Notes: generated by a model from the sequence alone, not told the origin. DNA of 64,000 nucleotides from Pelagicoccus mobilis (GCF_016595505.1 NZ_JAENIL010000023.1:1-64000), one strand, 5' to 3'; numbered from the stretch's first letter, positions 1 to 8,631 are shown. Program-made: numbers and translations.

Positions 1-1063
1 GGGGCCAGTCGAATTCGAGTTGCTGGAGGTTGCGGGTTTGGGCTTCGGGATCGAGGAAGCGGACGCCTAGTCCGAGGAGGCGGATGGGGTCTGAGCGGCG
101 TTGGTAGGACTCGGCGAGCAGGTCTTGGAAACTATCGAGCTTGAAGGGGAGGCCGCTGCGTTCGATGGAGCTGCGGGTGAAGTCGGAGTACTTGCATTTG
201 ACGAAGAGCTTGCTGATGGGGCGGTCGCTTTTGAAACGGGCGAGGTCTCCGGTGAGTTCGTGGAAGATCTCGGCTGCGTGCTCTTGGCGCTCTTCGATTG
301 AAGTGAGGTCGGTGGCGTAGGTGCGTTCGCAGCTCATCGACTTTCGTATTCGGTTCGATACTACTGGACGAAAATCGATGCCGCGGCTGAGCTCGTAGAG
401 TTCGGTGCCGAATTTTCCGAAATGTTGTTGTAGCTCCAGCTTTTGTTTTGCCTGGATGTCGCCGCAGGTGTGGATGTCGAAGGATGCAAGGCGGGCGGCG
501 GATTTTTTGCCGACTCCCCAGATCTTGGATACGGGGAGATCTTTCATGAAGTCGTTGATCTGGTCCGGCTTTACTTCGAACTGGCCATTTGGTTTGCGCC
601 AGTCGCTGGCTATCTTGGCGAGCATCTTGTTGGGGGCGATGCCTGCGGATGCGGTGAGCCCGGTGGTGTGGCGGATGCGACGGCGGATTTCTTTGGCGAT
701 GGCTGACGCGGGGCGGTTGTGGTGGCTGACGTCGAGGTAGGCTTCGTCGAGGGAAAGGGGTTCGATGAGGTCGGTGTAGTCGTTGAAGATTTCGCGGATT
801 CGCTGGCTCTCGTGTTTGTAGACCGCGGAGCGTACGGGCATGACGATGAGGTGGGGGCAGCGTTGCTTGGCCTGGAAGGTGGGCATGGCGGAGTGGATGC
901 CGAACTCGCGTGCCTTGTAGTTGCAGGTGGTGAGCACTCCGCGTCGACTGCTGCGACCGCCGACTGCGACGGGTTCGCCTCGGAGCTCGGGGTGGTCGCG
1001 CACCTCGATGGCTGCGTAGAAGCAGTCCATGTCGATGTGGATAATTTTTCGAGACGGACTCAT
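1..1063 (-). CDS. dinB: DNA polymerase IV (Y-family translesion polymerase), 3' end clipped by window edge
   Basis: Error-prone Y-family polymerase that bypasses DNA lesions. Reading the minus strand from ATG at 1063 gives an open frame to the window edge (about 354 residues). The N-terminus has IIHIDMDCFYAAIE, holding the first metal-binding Asp. The palm motif SLDEAYLDV lies near residue 100, followed by GLTASAGIAPNKMLAKIAS and the helix-hairpin-helix-like IWGVGKKSAARL. A little-finger domain follows, ending in RLLGLGVRFLDPE and QLEFDWP, typical of the last residues before a beta-clamp-binding tail. Only a few C-terminal residues and the stop are probably missing. The gene is divergent from the methyltransferase gene at 1292. 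Confidence 0.95.
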   Translation of the reverse strand, partial: MSPSRKIIHIDMDCFYAAIEVRDHPELRGEPVAVGGRSSRRGVLTTCNYKAREFGIHSAMPTFQAKQRCPHLIVMPVRSAVYKHESQRIREIFNDYTDLIEPLSLDEAYLDVSHHNRPASAIAKEIRRRIRHTTGLTASAGIAPNKMLAKIASDWRKPNGQFEVKPDQINDFMKDLPVSKIWGVGKKSAARLASFDIHTCGDIQAKQKLELQQHFGKFGTELYELSRGIDFRPVVSNRIRKSMSCERTYATDLTSIEERQEHAAEIFHELTGDLARFKSDRPISKLFVKCKYSDFTRSSIERSGLPFKLDSFQDLLAESYQRRSDPIRLLGLGVRFLDPEAQTRNLQQLEFDWP

Positions 1064-1291
1064 GAATCGATGCCTTCAGGTACTCGCTGCATTTCGGCTG
1101 AAAATTCGTTTGCCCGCTTTACCGTACCTTCCCAAGCGCAGCTCAAGTCGCAGCCCGAATTTTGAGCTCGAAGTTAAGCTGCGTCTTTTTCGACCGCGAT
1201 TCATGAGACCGACTCTGTTTGGATGGTGGGTTATAGGGGAAGTTATGAAGTATTTGGAAGGAAGTGCGAAAGGTTGCCCTTTGTGAAATTT

Positions 1292-2107
1292 ATGGCTCTT
1301 AGTTTGGGAATGTCGCTGGCTTTATCGAAGACGAAACTCTCTTACTTTCGAAAATTTCTGCAGAAAAAAATGCGGGAACAGGAGGGGCTATTTTTTATCG
1401 AGGGTTGGCATCTTCTGGATGAAGCGATGAAGAGCGGGCGTCGACTGCAGGCGTTGATCTTTGATCCGGAGGCTCGTCGAGAGGCGTCGGAGGCGGCTGT
1501 CTTGGAGGAGGCTTCTCGGCTGGCTGATGAGGTCTTTGAAGGGACAGGGGGGCAGCTTGCTCAGCTGTCGGACACGAAGGCGTCCCAAGGGGTGATGGCT
1601 TTGGTCGAGCGAGCGAGTTGCGGACTCGATGATTTGCTGGAGAAGCTTCCTTTGTCCGGGGAGGTGCGGCTTGTTTTGTTGGACGAGCTGGGAGATCCGG
1701 GGAATTGCGGGGCGATTGTGCGAGCGTGCGACTGGTTTGGGTTGGATGGGGTTGTCTTTGGGAAAGGCTGCGCGGAGCTGGAGAACGGCAAGACGGTTCG
1801 TTCGACGATGGGGGGGCTTTTTCATTTGCCGGTGGCGGTTGGCGCGGATTTGTCCGATACGGTGGGGCGACTGCGGGAGTTGGGAGTTGGGGTGTTTACG
1901 ACGGAGTTGGATGAGACGGCTCGGTCGTTGAGCGAATTCGAGTTTCCGGAGCGTTGCGCGATCGTGATCGGGAACGAGGCGCGTGGGGTGTCGGAGGAGG
2001 TTTCCCGGATGGCGGATGGGAAGTTGTTTGCTCCTCGGTTTGGCAAGGGCGAGTCGCTGAATGCTGCGTCTGCGGCATCGGTGTTTTTGGCGAAGTGGCG
2101 GATTTAG
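1292..2107 (+). CDS. TrmH/SpoU-family RNA 2'-O-methyltransferase
   Basis: SPOUT-fold methyltransferase that would put a methyl group on a ribose 2'-OH of rRNA or tRNA using S-adenosylmethionine. The N-terminal third (SKTKLSYFRKFLQKKMREQEGLFF-type) is the substrate-binding region seen in 23S rRNA G2251-type and related enzymes. The C-terminal SpoU domain shows the three knot motifs: LLDELGDPGNCGAIVRAC, then VIGNEARGVSEEV, then SLNAASAASVFL near the end. The frame is open from ATG 1223, but the residues before 1292 are not family-like, so ATG 1292 (or 1310) is preferred. No strong ribosome binding site decides between them. The target nucleotide cannot be told from sequence. Confidence 0.88.
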   Translation: MALSLGMSLALSKTKLSYFRKFLQKKMREQEGLFFIEGWHLLDEAMKSGRRLQALIFDPEARREASEAAVLEEASRLADEVFEGTGGQLAQLSDTKASQGVMALVERASCGLDDLLEKLPLSGEVRLVLLDELGDPGNCGAIVRACDWFGLDGVVFGKGCAELENGKTVRSTMGGLFHLPVAVGADLSDTVGRLRELGVGVFTTELDETARSLSEFEFPERCAIVIGNEARGVSEEVSRMADGKLFAPRFGKGESLNAASAASVFLAKWRI

Positions 2108-2146
2108 GATTGTTGTTTTCTAGGTGGCGCTTTGGATGGGCCGCTT

Positions 2147-2515
2147 ATGGAATGGATTTCTGATATTGATGAGGCTTTGGCGAAACGTGGCGCTGAAGGA
2201 AAGCGACTTCTTGCAATCTTCAAAGGCAATGGCGACTGGTGCAAATGGTGCAACGCGTTGGACGAAGTTCTCAAGGAGAGTGACGCCTTGGAAAAGTATT
2301 TGGAATCTGAGGACATTCTTGGAGCGAAGATTTTGATCGCTCGCAAGTCGGAGGATGAGACTGGAGTGCGTGAGCGTTTTGGCATCACGGGAATTCCGTT
2401 TCTGGTTTTCTACTCCGCGGAAGGCGATGTGGAGGGTACGACTGAGTTCATCGACGACGGCGATGCTTCGAGCTACGTGAAGTGGATCGAGAGTGTCGAT
2501 TCGAGCGCGTTTTAG
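2147..2515 (+). CDS. thioredoxin-like protein with a CKWC motif
   Basis: Small protein (122 residues from ATG 2147; a TTG at 2132 would add five residues). It has a thioredoxin-fold pattern: a strand ending in FKGNGDWCKWCNALD, with the two redox cysteines at about residues 32 and 35, and a GIPF segment near residue 82 that supplies the cis-proline facing the active site. No signal peptide is visible, so it is probably cytosolic. The active-site WCKWC differs from the classical WCGPC and resembles thioredoxin_7/DsbD-gamma-like proteins. It follows the methyltransferase gene by 39 bases on the same strand and ends before a strong terminator, so the two may be cotranscribed. Partner unknown. Confidence 0.8.
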   Translation: MEWISDIDEALAKRGAEGKRLLAIFKGNGDWCKWCNALDEVLKESDALEKYLESEDILGAKILIARKSEDETGVRERFGITGIPFLVFYSAEGDVEGTTEFIDDGDASSYVKWIESVDSSAF

Positions 2516-2540
2516 TTGCCCCGCTAGCTAGAGAATTTGA

Positions 2541-2579
2541 AAAGCCCGGACCTTTGAGAGGTTCGGGCTTTGTTTTTGT
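2541..2579 (+). terminator. rho-independent terminator after the thioredoxin-like gene
   Basis: A 12-bp stem (2541-2552 with 2560-2571, a single G-T wobble), 7-base loop TTTGAGA, then a T-rich run TTTGTTTTTG. It lies 25 bases after the stop codon at 2515. Confidence 0.85.
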
Positions 2580-2669
2580 TTTTATGCGTGGCGCTTCGAG
2601 CTAGCGACCTTAGATGGATGGATGATCCTGCAATGGTGACGCGGGCTATAGCACGGCGCTACGGTAGAG

Positions 2670-4574
2670 CTAGTTGAGCTTGATGGATCGGATGGTCTTC
2701 TCGTGTTGGACGACGATGTGGCTTTTTTCGATGCGGATGATTCTTGCTCCGCTGACGGTGTCGCCGACTTTTCGAATTTTTCCGTTGATGCTGGCGAGGG
2801 GGCGATCGGCGTTGTAGAAAATGCCAGCGAGCTCGATGTTCGGGAAGGCGTCTTTGGTATCGGGAAGCTTTGGTTTGGGGAGTGGTTTGGGAGCGGCGGG
2901 CTCGGGTAGCTCCTCGGTTGGCTCAGGCGTTTTGACTTCTGCTGTCGTGACAGGCGGCTCTTCTTTCGTTTCGGGTTCCGGTGGGCTTGGTTGCTCTTGG
3001 GAGGCGAAGATTTCGTTTAGGGCGTCTTCGGTGCGGTTCATCCCGGAGAGCTCCTTTGCCTTCTCGATGCTTGCTGCTAGGTTCGACTCTTGTGGTGACG
3101 GTTCGTCGTTGATGATTTCTTGTTCCGCTTGAGGTTCGATCGTATTCAAGGCGTAGATACCGAAGCCAGCGAGGGCGATGCATGCCGCGAGCGCGACGAG
3201 AGGCGTTTTGCTCTTGGGTCTCTCGGGAGCCTTGTAGGGTGTTTCGGTGGCGTTGCTGGATGCAGCCTTTGCTGGAGCGGCCTCTGCTTCTTTGGCTTCT
3301 GTTGACTCCGCGGCAGGGGCGTTTTCGGTATTAGGCGAGGGTTCGTTGGATTTAAGGCTGAGTCCGGATTTGCTTTTGGAGGTGGGCTTTTTGCCCGAGG
3401 AAACTGCGAGCCATGTGTCCCAGGAGTCGGCCTTTCCGAGGTCGGCGAGGAACTCTTCGTTTGCGGTTGCTCCTGGATGCTCCGGATTTTGGCGCTGGTG
3501 GACGATGGCGTTTGCGATGTGTACCGCGGCGAGGGCGGAGAAGCTTTTGCCAAAAGAGTTGATGGGCTCGTGGTGGAGGGCGACGGCCTCGGTGAGGTTG
3601 GCTGGCATGCCCCAACGGGCGAGCAGGTAAGCTCCTGTTTCGGCGTGGTTGCAGCCGATGATTTGGTCTTCGGCTTCACGGAGGGAAATTGACTGGTCGC
3701 TGGCGAGCTTGCGGGCTTCCTCGAATTGTTCGGGGACGGAGTTGAGCAGCACGAGTTTTCCGATGTCGTGCATGAGGCCGGCGGAGTAGGCTTCTTCGGC
3801 CGCTTTGTTGCTGCTGTTTTCGTGAGCTGAAATGCGGCGGGCTGCAACTGCCACGGACATGCTGTGGTGCCAAAGCTGGTCGGTAATGGCTCTGTGCTCA
3901 GGGGAGGTCCCCATTTTGTTGAAAACCTGGATCGCGAGGACGAGGTTTTTGACGCAGTTGGTGCCTAGGATGTTAACGGCTTGGGAGATGTCGGAAATCT
4001 TCTCGTCGTAGCCGTAGTAGGAAGAGTTTACGGTTTGGAGAATTTTTGCGGATATGGCTAGATCGCCTGCTATGGCGTTTGCGATATCTTCGGCGGAGGA
4101 CTCTTTGGAGTTTAGGACGTTGACGACCTTCAGGTAAATGGAAGGCACGCTGGGGAATTCGCCCATTTTAGCGACGATCTCTTTTATGCGATCGTTGCCG
4201 AGCCAGCTGTCGATGGCGACGCAGCGTTGGATTTCGCTGATGAGTCGGTTGGCAGGGCAGGGGCTTGGGAGGTATTGGAAGGAGGATCCGAAGGTGCTCT
4301 CGAGCTTGGGCTTATCTGCTTCGGTGGCGGTGATGAAGAGCTGGGCGTCGGGGGCGATGTCCTCGAAGTTGGTGAGGATCTCTGCTCCGTGGCCGTCGTT
4401 TGCGGAGAGGGCGGCGATCACGACGTCGGGTTTGTGCTCGCGTGCGGCGGCGAGTCCTTGGTCGGCGGACTGGATACAGTCGAGGGTCCAGGTCGAGGAC
4501 TTGGGGGCGAGGGCTTCTTGGTAGGCGGCGAGGGCCTTAGGGTCTTCGTCGATGATGAGGATTCGAGTCGTCAT
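2670..4574 (-). CDS. HDOD-domain regulator with degenerate receiver domain, transmembrane segment and GspB-like C-terminal domain
   Basis: 634-residue multidomain protein. Residues 1-118 resemble a response-regulator receiver (ILIIDEDPKAL with the acidic pocket), but the expected phosphoacceptor is Ala55 in PDVVIAALSAND, so phosphorylation there looks impossible. Residues about 120-330 are an HDOD domain (FPSVPSIYLKVVNVLN; AISAKILQTVNSSYYG; SAGLMHDIGKLVLL; NHAETGAYLLARWGMP). A Ser/Lys/Glu-rich linker follows, then one transmembrane helix (about 457-477, PLVALAACIALAGFGIYALN), a Pro/Glu-rich stretch (500-570), and a C-terminal module (573-634) whose pattern IFYNADRPLASINGKIRKVGD resembles the GspB/T2SSB domain of type II secretion assembly proteins. 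This predicts cytosolic regulatory domains tied to a periplasmic domain. The gene is divergent from the methyltransferase at 4775. HDOD is confident; the GspB-like call is inference. Confidence 0.85.
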   Translation of the reverse strand: MTTRILIIDEDPKALAAYQEALAPKSSTWTLDCIQSADQGLAAAREHKPDVVIAALSANDGHGAEILTNFEDIAPDAQLFITATEADKPKLESTFGSSFQYLPSPCPANRLISEIQRCVAIDSWLGNDRIKEIVAKMGEFPSVPSIYLKVVNVLNSKESSAEDIANAIAGDLAISAKILQTVNSSYYGYDEKISDISQAVNILGTNCVKNLVLAIQVFNKMGTSPEHRAITDQLWHHSMSVAVAARRISAHENSSNKAAEEAYSAGLMHDIGKLVLLNSVPEQFEEARKLASDQSISLREAEDQIIGCNHAETGAYLLARWGMPANLTEAVALHHEPINSFGKSFSALAAVHIANAIVHQRQNPEHPGATANEEFLADLGKADSWDTWLAVSSGKKPTSKSKSGLSLKSNEPSPNTENAPAAESTEAKEAEAAPAKAASSNATETPYKAPERPKSKTPLVALAACIALAGFGIYALNTIEPQAEQEIINDEPSPQESNLAASIEKAKELSGMNRTEDALNEIFASQEQPSPPEPETKEEPPVTTAEVKTPEPTEELPEPAAPKPLPKPKLPDTKDAFPNIELAGIFYNADRPLASINGKIRKVGDTVSGARIIRIEKSHIVVQHEKTIRSIKLN

Positions 4575-4774
4575 GGGGAAGAATCTGGTGGAGTTGCTTG
4601 AGCAAGAGTTGGTTGAGCCAGGAGCGGCTTGTTCTGGTTTTGAACGGTTTGATTTCAGCGAGCTTGAGAAAGGGGCTTCTATTTGGCTTTGACTGGAGTC
4701 TAGTACTCAGGCGTGAGGGGTGATTTTCGAAAAATGGGTTTGGAATTGGTGAGTTGGCTTCCAGCGTGTTCGTG

Positions 4775-5551
4775 ATGTCGGGCGTTTATCAGTACGAAGG
4801 GTTAGAGGCGGAGCTTTATGACAGCTTGGACGAGCTGAGCGATTTTGAGGACTTGGATTTTTTCAAGTGGTTTGTGGATGCGGTTCCTGGACCTGTGCTG
4901 GACTTGGGGTGTGGCACGGGGCGTTTGTTGTTTCCGCTTGTTGAAAGTGGATACGAGGTGACGGGGCTTGATGGCTCTCAGGCGATGTTGGATCTTTGCG
5001 CTCGTCGTTTAGAGGGCGAGGGGCTTGAGGCGGAACTCGTGAAGGGGGACATGCGGGCCTTTGATTTGGGGGAGGGCAGGTTTGGCTCTATCTTGATTCC
5101 AGGATTTAGCATCCAGATGCTGCTGGAGGATGACGAACTTTCCGACTGCTTGGCTTGTTGCAGAAAGCATCTCGCGGAAGGCGGGCAATTGATCGTGCCG
5201 ACTCACATGCCTTGGGAAATGATTTGGGATGGGCGAAGCGAGAGCCCGCTTGAGGAGCGCAAGTCGGTTGAGTTGAAAGGGGGCGCTATTCGTTTGGTGG
5301 CGTATCAGGGGTGGCAGCTTGATGCGACGGCGCAGCGCTTGAGGCTTTTCAATCGGTACGAGAGGAGGGATCGCTCCGGAGCGTTGCTAGCCAGTGAGGA
5401 AAAGGAGATGACGATCCGCTGGCACTTGCCGCATGACATGATGCAGTTGCTCGGGGAGGCGGGATTCGGGGATGTGTCGGTGTACGGGGATTTTTGTTTC
5501 GAGCCTCCGGAGGCGGAGAGTGATTCGATCGTGTATTTGGCGAGGTGTTAG
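4775..5551 (+). CDS. class I SAM-dependent methyltransferase
   Basis: 258-residue protein with a Rossmann-fold methyltransferase core. Motif I is VLDLGCGTGRLLFPL (residues 41-55), followed by the acidic end of strand 2 in VTGLDGSQAML and a motif-II-like region GDMRAFDLGEGRFGSILIPG. The N-terminal YEGLEAELYD segment and the overall length match small-molecule methyltransferases of the Methyltransf_25 type. ATG 4775 is preferred to the in-frame TTG at 4754 because the family-like sequence starts just after it. The substrate is not predictable, and no biosynthetic neighbours suggest one. It converges with the pilin gene at 5778. Confidence 0.82.
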   Translation: MSGVYQYEGLEAELYDSLDELSDFEDLDFFKWFVDAVPGPVLDLGCGTGRLLFPLVESGYEVTGLDGSQAMLDLCARRLEGEGLEAELVKGDMRAFDLGEGRFGSILIPGFSIQMLLEDDELSDCLACCRKHLAEGGQLIVPTHMPWEMIWDGRSESPLEERKSVELKGGAIRLVAYQGWQLDATAQRLRLFNRYERRDRSGALLASEEKEMTIRWHLPHDMMQLLGEAGFGDVSVYGDFCFEPPEAESDSIVYLARC

Positions 5552-5636
5552 GGGCTGTATTTGCTCCGTTGATACTGATCGGGATGAAAAGAATGCGGCG
5601 TGCCGGGGTGCTCTGCGGCTTCGGCTCTTGCGATGC

Positions 5637-5672
5637 GGCGTTGACGGCGTTGACGGCGAGCGTCGACCCTAC
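5637..5672. repeat. tandem 9-base repeat and GTCGACCCTAC end motif in an intergenic region
   Basis: Two head-to-tail copies of GGCGTTGAC (5637-5645 and 5646-5654) are followed by GGCGAGCGTCGACCCTAC. The terminal motif resembles the end of the palindrome at 52105-52178 (TAGGG...TCGAC and GTCG...CCCTA), suggesting a dispersed intergenic repeat family. The rest of 5552-5714 is GC-rich with no supportable gene. Confidence 0.4.
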
Positions 5673-5714
5673 AAATAATTTCAAACAGCATCTTCGCCGC
5701 TATTTAGCGATAAA

Positions 5715-5750
5715 CAAAAAAAAGGCCATGCTGGAAACCAGCACGACCTT
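5715..5750 (-). terminator. rho-independent terminator of the pilin gene
   Basis: On the minus strand, AAGGTCGTGCTGG pairs with CCAGCATGGCCTT across a TTT loop (13 bp with G-T wobbles), followed by a run of eight or more T. It lies 28 bases past the pilin stop. Confidence 0.85.
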
Positions 5751-5777
5751 GCGGAAATTTAACTAACTCGGTTAAGC

Positions 5778-6182
5778 TTAGGTAGATGGAGCTGCCTTAG
5801 ACTCGAACTGACCTTCAGCTGTGAACGTGTAAACGTCGTCGAGCTGTGGGTGAGTCATGGTGAAGTCACCATTGATAGTGAGGTTAGCATTGCCGATCGT
5901 GTAGCCCTTGCCGATTTGGCGAACGTACTCTTCGAGCTCTGTGCCGAGTGTACCGTCAGAAGTGTCGTAACCGTGAGCGATTGTTGTCACGTTGTTCTCG
6001 AGCATGTACTGCTGTGCTGCAGAAGCGAGCTGACGAGCGTCATTGTAGAGAGCAGATTGACGAGAGTCAGTACGAACCTTCTGGAAGGCTGGGATAGCCA
6101 TCGCAGCCAAGAGGCCGATGATGACAACAACGATCATGATTTCGACGAGTGTAAAACCCTTCTTTGATGTGTTCTTACGCAT
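5778..6182 (-). CDS. type IV pilin / type II secretion pseudopilin-like protein
   Basis: 134-residue prepilin. The N-terminus has a short basic leader MRKNTSKKG, cleavage site G9/F10 and the class III signal FTLVEIMIVVVIIGLLAAMA with Glu14 at mature position 5, as needed for prepilin peptidase processing, N-methylation and assembly. The C-terminal globular part is short and has no Cys pair. Length and composition fit a minor or major pseudopilin of the kind abundant in Verrucomicrobia and Planctomycetes. It stands alone, with its own terminator and no prepilin peptidase, ATPase or secretin gene beside it, so its assembly machinery must be elsewhere. An AGGA ribosome binding site precedes the ATG. 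Confidence 0.9.
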   Translation of the reverse strand: MRKNTSKKGFTLVEIMIVVVIIGLLAAMAIPAFQKVRTDSRQSALYNDARQLASAAQQYMLENNVTTIAHGYDTSDGTLGTELEEYVRQIGKGYTIGNANLTINGDFTMTHPQLDDVYTFTAEGQFESKAAPST

Positions 6183-6388
6183 AATGTATTTTTCCTAAGT
6201 TTGATGTTCTATGATGAATATGGATACGAACACATTGGAAAACGGCCGGTCTGAAAGGGCTCTTTAACACTTTGGCTTCCTTTGGAGTGAAATTTTGGAA
6301 CAAGTTCTGTGTTTACGTTTTTTTTAGAAATAACCCGTTGTGTTTTTGTGTAAGTCACGCTCCCAATAGAGCCTACAGCCTATTTCTC

Positions 6389-7546
6389 ATGAGTAAGTTT
6401 TTCGTATCCATTTTCCTAATTCACTTATCGCTCGCTTTAGCGTGGGCGGAAGGGGAGGAAATCCAGGTGATTCTCGACAATGGAGATCGGCTAACGGGGG
6501 AACTTATTTCTCAGAACGAGAGCGAGATTCGCATGAGGGTCGGGTACTTGGGGGAGGTGACTTTGCCTCGTGCTCGCGTGGAAACGTTGGAGCGACTCGG
6601 GGGCGTTGTAGCGAAGAACGATGCGGAGCCAAAGCCAGAAGCCTCTCCTAATATTAAAGAAGGGGAGGACGAGAAGAAGGCGGTGGTAGCCGAAGGCGGC
6701 GCTCAAAAGACGGAAAAGCAGGCGCCGGCCAAGCCGGCACCTCAGAAGGTGGCTCCGGAGAAGGTGCTTGCGGCCAAGGGAAAGCAGGCTGTCGAAAAGG
6801 GGGAGCCGAAGAAAGGCGAGGCGGCGGAGCAAGCTCCTGAGGAGAAGAAGCGAAAGGGTGTCGCTGGCTGGCTAGCGAAGTTGGAGGACGGGCTCGACGT
6901 GATGCCGAAGTGGAAGAAGAACATGCAGTTTGGGTACAACTCGGCGAGTGGGCGGAAGGACTTTTCCACGCTGAACTATCGCTTGGACATGTCGCGTAAG
7001 TACGAGAAGAGCCGGTTGAACTTTAATGCCGACTACGCCTACGGGGATTCCGATGGTTCGACGAATCTGGACAAGTATTCGGTCAAGTTTCGTTGGCGGA
7101 AGGACATTTCGCCGGGAGCGTTCTATGAGTCGCAGTCGATTTATTCCGCGGACCAGATCAAATCGATCTTCTCGAATTTCGAGCAGAAGCTGGGTTTGGG
7201 AACGCGTTTTCTGGATTCGAAGACGACGGTGTTGTCTGCCGGTTTGGGCGCGAGCGGTCGTTGGCGTGAGCTGAAAAAGGGCCGGGATAGCGATTCGCTG
7301 GTGAGCGTTTTCCAGGATTGGGACTACAAGCTTTCCGAGAAGGTGAGACTGAAGCAGGACTTCAAGTTCGCGATGCCGCTGGATGACACGGAGGAGTACG
7401 AAATCGACTTTGCCGCGTCGTTGCGGACCGACGTGACGGACGCGATCAATTTGTCGCTACGCTTCCAGTTTGGATATGACAATTCTCTGCCGGAAGATAG
7501 CAAGGAAGACCGCCGCTTGATTAGCGCGCTCGGCTATAAGTTCTAA
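6389..7546 (+). CDS. DUF481-like outer-membrane beta-barrel protein with Ala/Lys/Pro-rich linker
   Basis: 385-residue exported protein. ATG 6389 gives a clean signal peptide (MSKFFVSIFLIHLSLALAWA). Residues about 24-68 form a small beta domain (VILDNGDRLTGELI) seen at the N-terminus of DUF481 proteins. A roughly 110-residue Ala/Glu/Lys/Pro-rich linker follows, and the rest is alternating polar/hydrophobic strands typical of DUF481 barrels, ending in aromatic ALGYKF, the usual outer-membrane C-terminal signature. The function of DUF481 proteins is largely unknown (salt-induced outer membrane proteins are one named member type). It is divergent from the pilin gene. The in-frame ATG at 6272 would add 39 residues before the signal peptide and is unlikely. 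Confidence 0.8.
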   Translation: MSKFFVSIFLIHLSLALAWAEGEEIQVILDNGDRLTGELISQNESEIRMRVGYLGEVTLPRARVETLERLGGVVAKNDAEPKPEASPNIKEGEDEKKAVVAEGGAQKTEKQAPAKPAPQKVAPEKVLAAKGKQAVEKGEPKKGEAAEQAPEEKKRKGVAGWLAKLEDGLDVMPKWKKNMQFGYNSASGRKDFSTLNYRLDMSRKYEKSRLNFNADYAYGDSDGSTNLDKYSVKFRWRKDISPGAFYESQSIYSADQIKSIFSNFEQKLGLGTRFLDSKTTVLSAGLGASGRWRELKKGRDSDSLVSVFQDWDYKLSEKVRLKQDFKFAMPLDDTEEYEIDFAASLRTDVTDAINLSLRFQFGYDNSLPEDSKEDRRLISALGYKF

Positions 7547-7592
7547 TTGGGAGCTGTTGCGATCGGCAAGTGGGCTTGATCGCTGGAAAGCG

Positions 7593-7973
7593 TTAGCTTC
7601 CGAGCAGCTTTTCGACGTCGACAGGTATGGCGTCCTTCCAGAGCGCTTCGAGCTTGTAGGTTTCGCGTGTCTCTTCTGAGAAGAGGTGGATCATGATATC
7701 GAACGCGTCTACGACGGCCCATCCGCTGAAGTCGCCTTCGTCCACGCCGATTATTTTTACGTTGTGGTCCTTGAGCGCTTTATCGAGTTCGCGGCGTAGG
7801 GCCTTGAGGTGAGGCTCGGCGAGTCCGGATGCCAGCACGAGGTAGTTCGTGATGGTGGAGGTTTCGCGCACGTCGAGGGCGACCAGATTCTCCGCCTTGG
7901 CGTCGTCCAAGGTCTTGCAGCAAAGGGCGAGTAGCTCTTCGCCTTTCAGTTCTTCTTTTGATTCGGTGCTCAT
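7593..7973 (-). CDS. rsfS: ribosome silencing factor RsfS (Iojap family)
   Basis: 126-residue protein that binds ribosomal protein L14 and blocks subunit joining when nutrients are short. The family signature is clear: KIIGVDEGDFSGWAVVDAFDIMIHLFSEETRETYKLEALW, read here as VDEGDFSGWAVVDAFD followed by MIHLFSEETRETY. It lies directly downstream of nadD on the minus strand (12 bases), the order conserved in many bacteria. ATG at 7973 starts the gene. Confidence 0.95.
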   Translation of the reverse strand: MSTESKEELKGEELLALCCKTLDDAKAENLVALDVRETSTITNYLVLASGLAEPHLKALRRELDKALKDHNVKIIGVDEGDFSGWAVVDAFDIMIHLFSEETRETYKLEALWKDAIPVDVEKLLGS

Positions 7974-7985
7974 GCGTGTGGTCCT

Positions 7986-8573
7986 CTAAAGGTAGAGATT
8001 TTCGGCCTTGATGTAAGCAAAGACATTCGCTGGCAAGAAGTACTTGGCGGATTGTCCGCTTTTGAGGCGCTCTCGGATTTCGGTGGAGCTGATGTCGAGC
8101 TGGCGAAGTTTTCCTCTTTTTATGCGAGTATGGGATGGGAGTTCGGGGGAGGCGGTGCTCTTGAAGCCGGGGCGTTCGAAGGCGATGAAGGTGACTTGCT
8201 CGGAGAGTTTTTCGATGTCTCTCCATAGGTGTAGTTGAGCTATTTGGTCTGCGCCTAAGATCCAATGGAGGTCTGCGTCGGGGAAGTCTTGCTTGAGTGT
8301 CGCGGCGGTGCGGACGGAATAGCTGGTTGACTCGAAGCGGTAGTCTGCGTCTGAAGCCAGAAAGCGAGGTTCCTCCTCAGTTGCCTTTTCTACCATCTGC
8401 ATGCGTTGAGCAGGGGAGGCGTCGGGCGACTTGGACTTGAGTGGGGCTTGGAAGGCGGGAACGAAGAGGACGCGATCGAGGCTGAACTGCTCGCAAGCGT
8501 CGAGGGCGATGATTAGGTGCCCGTTGTGGATCGGGTCGAAACTCCCGCCGATGATACCGATCTTTTGACTCAC
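7986..8573 (-). CDS. nadD: nicotinate-nucleotide adenylyltransferase
   Basis: Joins nicotinate mononucleotide and ATP to make deamido-NAD in NAD synthesis. The nucleotidyltransferase motif GGSFDPIHNGHL is at the N-terminus and the second ATP-contact motif ISSTEIRERL near the C-terminus. GTG 8573 (VSQKIGIIGGSFDP) gives 195 residues, the normal length. The longer frame from TTG 8645 overlaps the sigma-factor gene and adds a low-complexity leader not seen in the family. It is followed 12 bases on by rsfS. Another NAD gene, nadC, lies far away at 61797. Confidence 0.93.
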   Translation of the reverse strand: MSQKIGIIGGSFDPIHNGHLIIALDACEQFSLDRVLFVPAFQAPLKSKSPDASPAQRMQMVEKATEEEPRFLASDADYRFESTSYSVRTAATLKQDFPDADLHWILGADQIAQLHLWRDIEKLSEQVTFIAFERPGFKSTASPELPSHTRIKRGKLRQLDISSTEIRERLKSGQSAKYFLPANVFAYIKAENLYL

Positions 8574-8631
8574 GGTGGGAAGGAGGTTGGGGTGGGCAGG
8601 ACTTGTCAATAGCAGGTTGAGGGGGAGGGGG

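Noticed and set aside
719-1165. Plus-strand frames in the first kilobase
   Set aside because: Shadow frames of the minus-strand dinB gene, whose motifs are complete in the opposite strand.
3146-3847. Ser/Pro/Arg-rich minus-strand frame inside the HDOD gene
   Set aside because: Alternative frame of the 2670-4574 gene; low-complexity product with no homology.
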